IMG/VR virus record: IMGVR_UViG_3300042507_002119
Location: 1 to 32,226 of that record
From: a virus
Reading direction: 5' to 3' (one strand)
Length of the DNA stretch: 32,226 nt
Part shown: in pieces, positions 24,814-31,309 of the stretch
Layout of the letters: every line of letters begins with the position of its first letter
Numbering within the stretch: position 1 is the stretch's first letter
Made by a program: the position numbers and the translations under genes
Notes under the pieces: generated by a model
Seen by the model: the letters and a program-made list of their open reading frames with translations, nothing else
Databases searched by the model: none
What the model was told of the DNA's origin: nothing

Positions 24814-25952
24814 TACTTCTTCTTCTGAACGCCGTACTCGGTTGAGTTCGGATCCAGCGCCTTCACGACGATCTGGAGGGCTGACGCAAGGCCAGCGCTA
24901 ATGATCGTGCGGAAGTCTCCCCCGTTGATGTCCAGGAGCGGGATGCCCAAGCCAAGTGCGACCGAGATCGACACGGTGAGGAACGTCCGAACTGCATCGA
25001 GCAGCATCTCGTCAATCTTGCTGTTGTCTGTGATGTACTTGAACCATGCGCCAATCTTACCCATGATGGTCTTCTCCTTCTTGGCGGCCTCAGCCGCGTT
25101 TCCTGCCAGAGCCAGACCCTTTGCTCCGATTGATGCCCAATCCGCCTTTTCTAGGGCCTTTACGGCCAAATCTAGGTCGGATGGTGTCTTAGTACCAGAT
25201 TCTACTTTTCGAGCCTCTACGGGCTTCCTAGGTGCCTCTACGGCGATTGTAGGAGCCACTGGCGCTGCCACTGGAACAACCACTGGGGTCGCCACTGGGA
25301 CGGGGGCTGCTGCCTTCTTCGGGTAGGTGACGATAAGCAAGCACTTGTAATCAACGCCAGCCTTCTTCGCCTTGGACTTGCTGTTGGCGATTTGGCGCAA
25401 CTGCGCCTCCGTCACTGGTACGCCGTACTTCTCAGCGGCGACCTTCTCGTCACGCGTTGGGCAGGTCCACTGCCAACCGTGGTCTTCGCACCAGCCTGCG
25501 GAAGTCATGTGGCCGTAGCCAGCCGTGATCTTGGCAGGCTGTTGCTTGCTCCACCACTTGTGCCAGCGGTCGTGCCACGCGCTGATCTTTACGCCTGCTG
25601 GGTAGCCGACTGGCTGCTGCACCCAGACCATCAACGCCGCGCCAGCCTTGGCAGCGGCGACTGCGTCGTCCCACGACTTCGCATAGCGAGCCTTGCCGCC
25701 TAGGTGAGCGATGACCTTGGCAGCCTCAGCCAAAGAGCCGCCATTGTCGGAGACACCCTGCACATCTTTGCGGCCAGTGACTTTCTTCATGGCTGCTACG
25801 CCCTGAGCCGCGCTGTAGTCTACCGTGTATCCTGAAGCCCAAGAGACTGCCGCAGCGCAGGACGACCAGGTGCAGTCATCGAGGATCTGTTTTGCGCCCT
25901 TCTGCTGGGCTTCTGCGTCAGAGTAGAGTTGCGACTTGACCCGATACTGCAT
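24813..25952 (-). CDS. Endolysin (cysteine peptidase/amidase-like) fused to holin-like membrane domain
   Basis: This is a 379-aa two-part protein. Residues 1-210 look like a papain-fold wall hydrolase: the likely nucleophile is C27 in DDCTWSSCAAAVSW (C39/CHAP style) and H148 in GYGHMTSAG is the likely base. Residues 211-250 are a proline/valine/alanine linker. From about 297, MGKIGAWFKYI leads to two hydrophobic stretches (about 321-340 and 347-366), with the AVRTFLTVSISVALG and SAGLASALQIVVKAL pattern of r1t-type holins. Before M297 (25064), AAGGAG at about nine bases could initiate a separate holin of about 83 aa. The membrane domain could anchor the enzyme or let it act as its own holin. 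Confidence 0.8.
   Translation of the reverse strand: MQYRVKSQLYSDAEAQQKGAKQILDDCTWSSCAAAVSWASGYTVDYSAAQGVAAMKKVTGRKDVQGVSDNGGSLAEAAKVIAHLGGKARYAKSWDDAVAAAKAGAALMVWVQQPVGYPAGVKISAWHDRWHKWWSKQQPAKITAGYGHMTSAGWCEDHGWQWTCPTRDEKVAAEKYGVPVTEAQLRQIANSKSKAKKAGVDYKCLLIVTYPKKAAAPVPVATPVVVPVAAPVAPTIAVEAPRKPVEARKVESGTKTPSDLDLAVKALEKADWASIGAKGLALAGNAAEAAKKEKTIMGKIGAWFKYITDNSKIDEMLLDAVRTFLTVSISVALGLGIPLLDINGGDFRTIISAGLASALQIVVKALDPNSTEYGVQKKK
25074..25079 (-). promoter_or_regulatory. Possible internal ribosome-binding site in the endolysin gene
   Basis: AAGGAG on the minus strand lies about nine bases before the ATG at 25062-25064, the methionine that begins the holin-like domain. It would allow an in-frame, separately translated holin. 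The site also encodes a Lys-Lys-Glu-Lys stretch, so it could be coincidental. Confidence 0.45.
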
Positions 25953-25955
25953 TGG

Positions 25956-26126
25956 TTAATCCTTCCAGCGTAGTGGGCCAGTCACCAGCCAAACGACTGT
26001 GAGGCCCGTAAAGATCGCCGCCATCGTGCTCTGGGTCTGGCCCTCTGGGAGCACCACGACTGCAAAGAGAAGTCCGAGGATCGTCCAGGACCCACCGACT
26101 AGATCGTTAATGATGCGTGAAATCAT
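25956..26126 (-). CDS. 56-aa two-helix membrane protein, holin candidate
   Basis: This is a 56-aa protein with an ATG at 26124-26126 overlapping the preceding stop (ATGA) and a TAA three bases before the endolysin gene. Two hydrophobic stretches (residues about 11-27, [17 protein letters not shown], and 35-51, [17 protein letters not shown]) are joined by a short polar turn, and the ends are charged ([12 protein letters not shown]). Two-helix proteins of this size directly before an endolysin are classical class II holins. It is short enough to be missed by standard gene calling. Confidence 0.75.
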   Translation of the reverse strand: MISRIINDLVGGSWTILGLLFAVVVLPEGQTQSTMAAIFTGLTVVWLVTGPLRWKD

Positions 26127-26827
26127 TTCTTTCTCCCTGTGTTCGAGGCTGCGACAGCAGCCGCTGCTGCTTGGGCTACCTGGCCTACGATGATTGCCAC
26201 CGCGACTGGTGCTGCCTTTTCCTTCTCCTCGACCGAGAGATCTTTTCCTAGATTGGTAATCGCTGCAACGGCCTCGCCGATGCTCTCTGAGATTGCTGCG
26301 ACTGGATCAGGGGGCGGAGCCACTGGCGATGGGGGTGGCTCCGTTGGAGTTGGTGGCGCCTCTGTTGGCGTAGGTGGCGGCTCCGTCGGTGTTGGCGGAG
26401 GCTCTGTGGGTGCTGGCGTTACGCTTGGCTTAGGGCTTGGCGTAGGCTTCGGAGTTTCAGTCGGAGTAGGCGTTGGCTCTGGAGTCGGCTCTTCCGTAGG
26501 GCTAGGAGTCGGCTCTGGCGTTGGCGGTGGCGTCGGCTCGGGCGTCGGCTCGGGTGTAGGCTCTGGCGTCGGCTCAAGGCTAGGCTCCGCACTCTCGCTC
26601 GGCGATGGGGTCGGCTCCACTGGAGTTGGGTCCCACGGTCGATTCGGCAGACAGATCTGCGTCCAAGGATCGGGTTCGTCTGCCCACCAGAATGGACCCC
26701 ATAGTTTCCATTCCCCCGTGTACGGATTCGTCCCCCCGCACCAGATCTCCTGTTGGTTCGCTTGGGCGAGCCTTGGAAGCGCGAGGCTTACGAGTAGAAG
26801 TAGACTTAAAGAAAGTGCGTACCGCAA
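26123..26827 (-). CDS. Secreted Pro/Thr-stalk protein with C-terminal hydrophobic segment
   Basis: This is a 234-aa protein. An N-terminal signal peptide ([20 protein letters not shown]) precedes a tryptophan/cysteine-rich module (25-65; [12 protein letters not shown] with two cysteines), then a long PT/PE stalk (about 66-175) built of repeats of the form TEPPPTP. The C-terminal 50 residues hold a hydrophobic segment ([20 protein letters not shown]) and a basic tail (GRKK), compatible with a membrane anchor. Initiation is at TTG (26825-26827) directly after the previous stop, with GAGGA just upstream; no ATG or GTG exists in frame before the signal peptide. Beside the holin and endolysin genes, a stalk across the wall resembles a unimolecular spanin in layout, but there is no lipobox. 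Confidence 0.75.
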   Translation of the reverse strand: MRYALSLSLLLLVSLALPRLAQANQQEIWCGGTNPYTGEWKLWGPFWWADEPDPWTQICLPNRPWDPTPVEPTPSPSESAEPSLEPTPEPTPEPTPEPTPPPTPEPTPSPTEEPTPEPTPTPTETPKPTPSPKPSVTPAPTEPPPTPTEPPPTPTEAPPTPTEPPPSPVAPPPDPVAAISESIGEAVAAITNLGKDLSVEEKEKAAPVAVAIIVGQVAQAAAAAVAASNTGRKK

Positions 26828-27316
26828 TCATTCCTCTTCCCCGACCTCTATGGCTTCGACCTGCTTTGCTTCTAGTACCTGGAACCTGGCGTCGCCTCCA
26901 CCGAGAATCGCGGCGAGCGTAAGGGCGACTTCTCGGTCTGCGCCCTTCTCCTGACGTCGGTCGATCATTTCCTGCGCTCGCAAGCCCTCGGCTAGTGTTG
27001 GCGTCATGACGCCTTCCTGGACGGCAGTGTGGACGTAGTCGCGAACAAGGCTGGCGAGATCGCCAGTCACCTTGAGCGTGCTCTGCTGCTTCTTCATGAC
27101 CCTGGTGGCTTCGATCCTGGCACGCTCGTGCGGATCAGTGAGGTGCTCACGCTTGTGCTTGCCAAGGGTGATTCGGCTGACGTAGTGCCCAGCATCCTTG
27201 AGCCATGCCGAGATGACCTTGTCTGGGATCTGGTCTTTCATCTTCTTGTTGATGGTGTCGACCAGAGGGCTGCGGCAGACGTGGCAGCCCGTGAGGACTG
27301 GTGCGAGATCAGTCAT
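26828..27316 (-). CDS. Terminase small subunit-like DNA-binding protein
   Basis: This is a 162-aa protein. C11-x2-C14 (CHVC) with H54-x3-H58 (HKREH) could form a zinc site wrapped around a helix-turn-helix-like segment (KVISAWLKDAG, then VSRITLGKHK), a layout seen in small terminases that recognise the packaging site. The rest is helical and charged (about 60-140) with an acidic tail (EVGEEE). The ATG at 27316 is chosen; a TTG-started frame reaches 27367 but runs through the upstream small gene. TerL lies four genes downstream, so the distance is larger than usual and the call is an inference. Confidence 0.65.
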   Translation of the reverse strand: MTDLAPVLTGCHVCRSPLVDTINKKMKDQIPDKVISAWLKDAGHYVSRITLGKHKREHLTDPHERARIEATRVMKKQQSTLKVTGDLASLVRDYVHTAVQEGVMTPTLAEGLRAQEMIDRRQEKGADREVALTLAAILGGGDARFQVLEAKQVEAIEVGEEE

Positions 27317-27455
27317 TGACCTGTAGGTTGGTAATGTTGTTTCTGCACGATCCACAAACTGCAACAAGTTCAGATCCTTCTAGGAAAATAAATCCGTACA
27401 CGATTTCAAAATCAGTACATCCGCTTGTTTGGCATGAACCAGATACACTTAGCAT
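27309..27455 (-). CDS. 48-aa four-cysteine protein
   Basis: This is a tiny gene with ATG at 27453-27455 seven bases after GAGG, starting one base after the stop of the fibre gene and overlapping the start of the next gene. It encodes 48 residues with C8-x4-C13 and C34-x2-C37 (CQTSGC and CGSC), an arrangement able to bind one zinc ion, linked by a short beta-like stretch (FEIVYGFIFLEG). No family is recognised. A zinc-ribbon-like regulator or virion accessory is possible. It is too short for standard calling, but both junctions fit the pattern of the whole array. Confidence 0.7.
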   Translation of the reverse strand: MLSVSGSCQTSGCTDFEIVYGFIFLEGSELVAVCGSCRNNITNLQVND

Positions 27456-27456
27456 A

Positions 27457-29394
27457 TTATGACCTCACTCGGATAATAGACATGCTGGATAGGTTAGATG
27501 CAGCGTAAGTTCCGTTTCCGTTTGACTTATACATTGATGCTTTTACTGTGTACGATACTCCAGATGTAGCAGCAAACGTATGTGAGATTGGTGAAGTGAT
27601 GTTAGACGGAGTTCCGTGTGACGCAGCAAGACCTGTATATGCTGCTGGCGCGGCAATTGTTCCGTTTACAATAATCTTTCCAATAAGTGCTACCGACGCT
27701 GCTGGTGCGGAACTTTGGTTCCAAAGAATGTTTGCCTGAACAAAAACATTTTCATCGTATGTTGGGGTAAACGTGAAGGTCATTCCAGCAATATCTGTGG
27801 GAGCAGTTGCAGTTGTCGATGAGATTGTTGTTGTTGTAGCGGTGGCGTTGGCGATTGTCGAAAATCCGCTATTTGTTAAAGCAACTGTACCAGTTGAGTC
27901 TGGGAGTGTAATCGTCCTGTCTGCGGTTGCGTCGGCAGCAGTTAGGTCAATCTCGTTTGCGTCGGATGTAGTACCCTCAAACCTAACAGTTTTTCCAGGG
28001 GGAAGGTATAAGCCAGATGAAATGACCGACGCACCTACTGCCCCGCCAGCAATAAAATCTAACTGGCTTGCATGGATAATGTCTCCGCCGACAGTAAGAT
28101 CTAGCGCTACCTCAAGGTCATCGTCAGTTTTGAGTTGGCTTACTCCTGATCGGTAGAGGTTTGTGTCTCGTACCGCAGTTCCGCTACCAAACTCAATGCC
28201 ACCATTCGCAGTAACTGCGTAACGATTTACCGCGTCTCCAACGACAGTAACGGTAAGTGGCGCAAGGCTTGTTGCCGCGTCAGTATAGATGCGGATTACC
28301 CCAGCACCAGTTACGTTCATCGTACCAGTAAGCGTATCCCCTGATGCAGAGAGTTTTCCATTAGCCGTGGACTGAGCGTCAGTGGCAGCGTTGTTTGCAA
28401 TCCGTACCGCGTTTGCGGTGGGGACTGCGGTAGTTGAGGTGGAGGTAACGGAGTCAACTAGAGCAGATTTAGTCCAGAGGCTGCTGGAGGTCTTGTATTG
28501 GATGATGTCCCCATCAGACGGGCTTGCCGCAGAGACATCGTGGAGTTCGTCTAGTTCGTAGCCGTTCTGTACCTTGACAAGAATAGATCCGTTCATTGAT
28601 TGAACGCGGACCACAACACCAAGGTATACTGCGTGGCTTGGCTCTGCTGGCGGGGTTACGAATACCAGCGAGCCAGGAGTATTCCCTAGCCAGACGGCTG
28701 CACCAGCGGTGGTTGCAGAGGTGTCGATGTTGGTGAGATACCCAGCCTCAATGACGTACCCAAATGCATCCGTTGCAATCGCTTCGGCGGTAATGCCAAG
28801 CGTCTTAGAAGAAGATGCCTCGGATGTTGCTGAGGCAAGAGAGATCAGCGCATTGTCGCCAGTCGCGCCAGACACATACACCGCAGAACCCTTCGGGATC
28901 GTGGTGCCAGTCGTGTTCTTGACGAAGAAGCGAACGACCTGCGCGTTGGTAGCGGCGGTGGCCCCAGTGATCGCGGCCTGGTCAATGCCGACAGTAATCG
29001 CTGTCGTGCCAGATGTGGTGATCGGCGAGGTACCAGCGATGGAGGTGACGTAGGTACCAGCCGTCTGGTAATTTGCATTAAGGCTGATGGTTGAGGTACC
29101 AGAGGCAGTGACCACATTGATTGGCGACGTGCCAGTAATTGTTGGTGAACCTGGGAATCCAAGAGCGGTGCCAGTAAGGGTAATGTCCCCAACCGTAAGG
29201 CTGGAGACCTGGATGTTTCCCGTGGTTGGGGTCTCGGTAATGACGAGGTTGCCATTGTCGAGTTGCTCTTTCCAGTCAATGAGGAACTCGTCGAAGAAGG
29301 CGTCTGGGAACGTGTGGGTAGACCCAGCAGCCCCAATAAAGTCATTATTTCGCCAGCGGGTGTTAATGGTTACGTTCGAGGTGAACTTAGCCAT
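27457..29394 (-). CDS. Tail fibre-like structural protein
   Basis: This is a 645-aa, threonine/serine/glycine/alanine-rich protein with repeated beta segments, such as SPTITGTSPINVVTASGTST and GTSPITTSGTTAI, and a NGKLSASGDTLTGTMNVTG segment common in tail fibres. The C-terminal part (from about 450) turns into a beta-rich domain with VQANILWNQSSAP, the likely receptor-facing tip or trimerisation domain. The N-terminal 60 residues are less repetitive and could attach to the particle. It lies far from the tail-hub genes and before the packaging genes, so it may be a host-recognition cassette. Confidence 0.75.
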   Translation of the reverse strand: MAKFTSNVTINTRWRNNDFIGAAGSTHTFPDAFFDEFLIDWKEQLDNGNLVITETPTTGNIQVSSLTVGDITLTGTALGFPGSPTITGTSPINVVTASGTSTISLNANYQTAGTYVTSIAGTSPITTSGTTAITVGIDQAAITGATAATNAQVVRFFVKNTTGTTIPKGSAVYVSGATGDNALISLASATSEASSSKTLGITAEAIATDAFGYVIEAGYLTNIDTSATTAGAAVWLGNTPGSLVFVTPPAEPSHAVYLGVVVRVQSMNGSILVKVQNGYELDELHDVSAASPSDGDIIQYKTSSSLWTKSALVDSVTSTSTTAVPTANAVRIANNAATDAQSTANGKLSASGDTLTGTMNVTGAGVIRIYTDAATSLAPLTVTVVGDAVNRYAVTANGGIEFGSGTAVRDTNLYRSGVSQLKTDDDLEVALDLTVGGDIIHASQLDFIAGGAVGASVISSGLYLPPGKTVRFEGTTSDANEIDLTAADATADRTITLPDSTGTVALTNSGFSTIANATATTTTISSTTATAPTDIAGMTFTFTPTYDENVFVQANILWNQSSAPAASVALIGKIIVNGTIAAPAAYTGLAASHGTPSNITSPISHTFAATSGVSYTVKASMYKSNGNGTYAASNLSSMSIIRVRS

Positions 29395-29618
29395 TAGCCG
29401 CCTTTCTGTCGATTCGCCCTTCGGCTCATCAACTGAAGATTCTTCTTCGAGTTGTTCTTGGGGTTGCCGTCCTTATGGTCGACTTCCTTGCCCTTGACCG
29501 CAGCCTTGCCATTCTTCTTTACCATCTTGGCGCGGGCTGAGTTACGGGAGGCACGGTTTTCAATTTGCTCGGGGGTACCGTGGTACTCGTCGTATTCCTT
29601 GCGGTAGTTACGGGGCAT
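29394..29618 (-). CDS. Small HNH endonuclease-like protein
   Basis: This is a 74-aa basic protein. EVDHKDGNPKNN (from residue 45) then KKNLQLMSRRANRQ gives the order D-H, N, N-L and R/N of HNH nucleases, in a compact beta-beta-alpha metal fold. The N-terminal 40 residues are charged and may bind DNA. HNH proteins are often encoded close to terminases and can cooperate in packaging; here they are about 2 kb apart. It overlaps both neighbours as TAATG. Nicking activity is inferred from the motif only. Confidence 0.72.
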   Translation of the reverse strand: MPRNYRKEYDEYHGTPEQIENRASRNSARAKMVKKNGKAAVKGKEVDHKDGNPKNNSKKNLQLMSRRANRQKGG

Positions 29619-29845
29619 TACTTCTTCTTGCCCTTCTTGGCCGTCTTGGCAGAGTCCTTGAAGTCCTTGGCGCTTGGGGCGCCCTTGCTTCCAGCCTTGC
29701 GCATCTTCTCGCCAGATCCAGCGGCAATGCGCTTCTTCTTGGCGTTGATGTTGGCGTAGAGACCCTGCTTCTCGCCCTCTGCCTTCTTGGCAGCAGCCTT
29801 ACCAGCCTTTGTGTATGGGAACTTCTTCCCTCCGACCATTGGCAT
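29618..29845 (-). CDS. Small lysine/alanine-rich basic protein
   Basis: This is a 75-aa protein with about one residue in four a lysine. The opening MPMVGGKKFPYTKAGKAAAK resembles a small widely seen phage protein of unknown function, and a second basic stretch closes it (KDFKDSAKTAKKGKKK). No catalytic motif is present. The charge suggests binding to DNA or packaging as an internal basic protein. It is coupled by TAATG overlaps to the HNH-like gene and the glycine-rich gene. Confidence 0.65.
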   Translation of the reverse strand: MPMVGGKKFPYTKAGKAAAKKAEGEKQGLYANINAKKKRIAAGSGEKMRKAGSKGAPSAKDFKDSAKTAKKGKKK

Positions 29846-30150
29846 TATCGCACCTTCTTCTTCAGAATTCCGCCTTCGCCGCCGCCGCCACCGATGCCAC
29901 GGGAACCTTCTCCACGGGAGCCGCCGCGACCAACGCCGCCGCCGCCGCTTGGCTTGGTAGTCTTAGATGGGGCCTTTGGCGCCATCCCTGGGAAATTCAA
30001 GCGAAGTTCCAGCGCACGCACGCGAGTTCCAGCCTCGCCCATCTTTTCTAGTTTTGCAATATATCGTCGGTGCTGCTCTGCGTTGCTCATTTTTTCCCCT
30101 CGCGGGGTCTTGCCTAGACCTTCTGGATCATTGACTTTCTTCTTAGCCAT
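29845..30150 (-). CDS. Glycine-rich small protein, unknown function
   Basis: This is a 101-aa protein. Residues 1-55 are charged and helical (MSNAEQHRRYIAKLEKMGE), then a proline-lysine stretch leads to a glycine/arginine/serine-rich tail (about 65-95; GVGRGGSRGEGSRGIGGGGG) and a basic end (ILKKKVR). The tail looks flexible and similar to nucleic-acid-binding RGG segments. No family is recognised. It starts one base after the stop of the metallopeptidase-like gene. Confidence 0.6.
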   Translation of the reverse strand: MAKKKVNDPEGLGKTPRGEKMSNAEQHRRYIAKLEKMGEAGTRVRALELRLNFPGMAPKAPSKTTKPSGGGGVGRGGSRGEGSRGIGGGGGEGGILKKKVR

Positions 30151-30151
30151 G

Positions 30152-30541
30152 TTACTTTACTCCTACTGGCAGGGGTAGCACCTCTGCCACTACATTAGAG
30201 AGCGAGTCGGCTGACCGCTCAGATTCCGTATCCCACACATGGGAGAGCAACTCATACGCTGTGGAGCCCAGGGGCTTCTCCAGCGCTTCGACCAGCCGCT
30301 CTACGCCAGCCTGGTGGATATGGATCAATTCATGGGCAACCACCCGACGGATGTCCTCTGGCTTCTCTGCCCAGAGTTTTGGGGAGAAGCGGATGGTGGC
30401 GGTGTAGAGGTTGGTGCTGACCTCTACGTCAGCCCAGGCATCATCCGTACAGGGATCTGCCGAGATGTTTACTGTCCAGTGGCCGAGACCCATTAGGTCC
30501 TTACATTGGCCAACGTATTCTTGTACCTTCTTGCTGGCCAT
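30152..30541 (-). CDS. Small zincin-like metallopeptidase
   Basis: This is a 129-aa protein. H70-E71-x2-H74 (VVAHELIHIH) is a zincin motif, with E106 or E108 in the DTESERSADSLS segment about 32 residues later as a possible third ligand, similar to other small phage metallopeptidases. The N-terminal 60 residues have beta strands (HWTVNISADP, then YTATIRFSPKLW). There is no signal peptide, so it should act in the cytoplasm or in the virion. It is the first gene of the long minus-strand array, immediately after the noncoding control region. Confidence 0.72.
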   Translation of the reverse strand: MASKKVQEYVGQCKDLMGLGHWTVNISADPCTDDAWADVEVSTNLYTATIRFSPKLWAEKPEDIRRVVAHELIHIHQAGVERLVEALEKPLGSTAYELLSHVWDTESERSADSLSNVVAEVLPLPVGVK

Positions 30542-30595
30542 GGTGCCCCCGCTAAAACGGTCGAATTTTTATTGATGTGTAGACTCTTTACTAAA

Positions 30596-30611
30596 CCAGC
30601 CTAGCGGCTGG
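30596..30611. repeat. 6-bp inverted repeat upstream of the minus-strand array
   Basis: CCAGCC and GGCTGG flank a TAGC loop. On the minus strand it is followed by a short TTTAGT, and a TACAAT hexamer (30612-30617) lies directly upstream. It could be a 5' leader hairpin or an operator; no firm role can be assigned. Confidence 0.4.
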
Positions 30612-30683
30612 ATTGTACGAACTCTTCTTAAGTTAAGACCCTGGGCAGGAGGATGAGTTCGTGGCCCCCTCTGTGTCTCCCCC

Positions 30684-30715
30684 ATTTAACCAGAAAAAAG
30701 GGGGTGTTTTGTCAA
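30684..30715 (-). promoter_or_regulatory. Candidate promoter for the minus-strand array
   Basis: On the minus strand a consensus TTGACA (30710-30715) lies in an AT-rich island, and a TTAAAT-like -10 lies about 20 bases further (30684-30689). The spacer is longer than the usual 17, so this is a weak call. It is the only perfect -35 hexamer I noticed near the head of the array. Confidence 0.35.
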
Positions 30716-30857
30716 AAATAACATAAGGTATTTTTTCTTTGACTGAAAAGGGGCTTTTGTCAGGGGGAGGCCGCCTTTTCACAGGGGTGTTCAATGCGGG
30801 GTTGGGTGTTCCTCACTCTATTAGGGGATACCCCCAAAGTGCTACGGGGGGAGGGGA

Positions 30858-30874
30858 CCTGAAGGAAATTCAGG
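30858..30874. repeat. 17-bp inverted repeat CCTGAA-N5-TTCAGG
   Basis: Perfect 6-bp arms surround a GGAAA loop, the same 6-5-6 geometry as the TGGCAC palindrome that starts three bases later. It may be another operator-type site or an RNA hairpin in the same array. Confidence 0.6.
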
Positions 30875-30876
30875 TT

Positions 30877-30893
30877 TGGCACGATCTGTGCCA
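30877..30893. promoter_or_regulatory. TGGCAC palindrome, copy 1
   Basis: TGGCAC-GATCT-GTGCCA is a perfect inverted repeat with 6-bp arms and a five-base centre, followed by CC. It matches copies at 30990-31006 and 32031-32047. The conserved form is TGGCAC-N3-CTGTGYCACC, typical in size for a dimeric repressor operator. Confidence 0.6.
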
Positions 30894-30900
30894 CCCATTA

Positions 30901-30950
30901 GGACAGGTAGCCTTGTCCAGCCACGACAGGTAGGGTTGTCCTGTAGGACA
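30901..30950. repeat. Cluster of GACAGG/TGTCC repeats
   Basis: GGACA (30901) pairs with TGTCC (30914); GACAGGTAG occurs twice (30902 and 30925); and TGTCCT-GT-AGGACA (30937-30950) is a perfect palindrome. Together they form an interleaved repeat cluster between the TGGCAC palindromes. Confidence 0.5.
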
Positions 30951-30989
30951 GGGCGGGTTGTCGGGGGCGGAGAGGGGGCGTCACCCTTC

Positions 30990-31006
30990 TGGCACAGACT
31001 GTGTCA
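30990..31006. promoter_or_regulatory. TGGCAC palindrome, copy 2
   Basis: TGGCAC-AGACT-GTGTCA, with one mismatch in the arms relative to copies 1 and 3, again followed by CC. The central CT is kept in all three copies. Confidence 0.58.
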
Positions 31007-31209
31007 CCCCTGACCTGACCGACCAGCCCTGAACCTGTAACAATCCATCAACGCACAGGCACATTTGCGCCACGCTGAGCGGTTCCCCCGCGTTCTGGGG
31101 TACAGCCCCACCGACTCGCTGAACGCGTCCCTCCGTTGCGCTGGGGTGCCAGTAAGCACGAGCCAAAACCGAACCCCACGCACGAATGCCGAACGCTGGC
31201 TGCTGCTGA

Positions 31210-31235
31210 TTGTTACATTGTTAAGAAAACTTAAC
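31210..31235 (+). promoter_or_regulatory. TTGTTACATTGTTA motif joined to a GTTAAG-AAAA-CTTAAC palindrome
   Basis: The 14-base motif at 31210-31223 recurs exactly at 31936-31949. Its last bases merge into a perfect 6-4-6 inverted repeat (31220-31235). It lies about 75 bases before the plus-strand gene. No good -10 is seen, so it is best read as a regulatory site. Confidence 0.5.
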
Positions 31236-31262
31236 CGCACAGGGGCTTGATACCTGCTACCG

Positions 31263-31289
31263 TCGCCTCAGGGCGAGGTGTTCTCGCCC
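31263..31289 (+). promoter_or_regulatory. Mutually exclusive hairpins in the leader of the plus-strand gene
   Basis: GGGCGAG (31271-31277) pairs with CTCGCCC (31283-31289) around GTGTT, while TCGCC (31263-31267) can pair with GGCGA (31272-31276) around TCAG. The two stems compete for the same bases and lie about 20 bases before the start codon. Confidence 0.45.
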
Positions 31290-31309
31290 ACAAACTGGAG
31301 GAACCGAAG

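Larger units (their letters stand above)
30542..31309. other. 768-bp noncoding control region
   Basis: This separates the minus-strand array from the lone plus-strand gene. It has an AT-rich island (about 30680-30740) and then a G-rich stretch, and it is packed with inverted repeats: 30596-30611, 30858-30874, 30877-30893, 30901-30918, 30937-30950, 30990-31006, 31220-31235 and 31271-31289. Short open frames in it have no ribosome-binding sites or family motifs. It most likely carries divergent promoters, operators and perhaps an origin. Confidence 0.7.

Noticed and set aside
26139-26954. Long plus-strand open frame (271 codons) rich in Gly and Val opposite the stalk gene
   Set aside because: It is the complement of the Pro/Thr repeat region; low-complexity repeats keep the opposite frame open. 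No ribosome-binding site or family motif.
27317-27367. N-terminal extension of the small-terminase candidate from a TTG
   Set aside because: It runs through the 48-aa gene in another frame, and the ATG at 27316 fits the coupling pattern.
30739-30933. Short plus-strand open frame in the control region
   Set aside because: It has no ribosome-binding site and runs through inverted repeats that better explain the sequence.
30850-31010. CRISPR-like array
   Set aside because: The repeats are palindromic, of different sequence and irregular in spacing; there are no constant repeat and spacer units and no cas1 or cas2. The Cas4-like nuclease belongs with erf.
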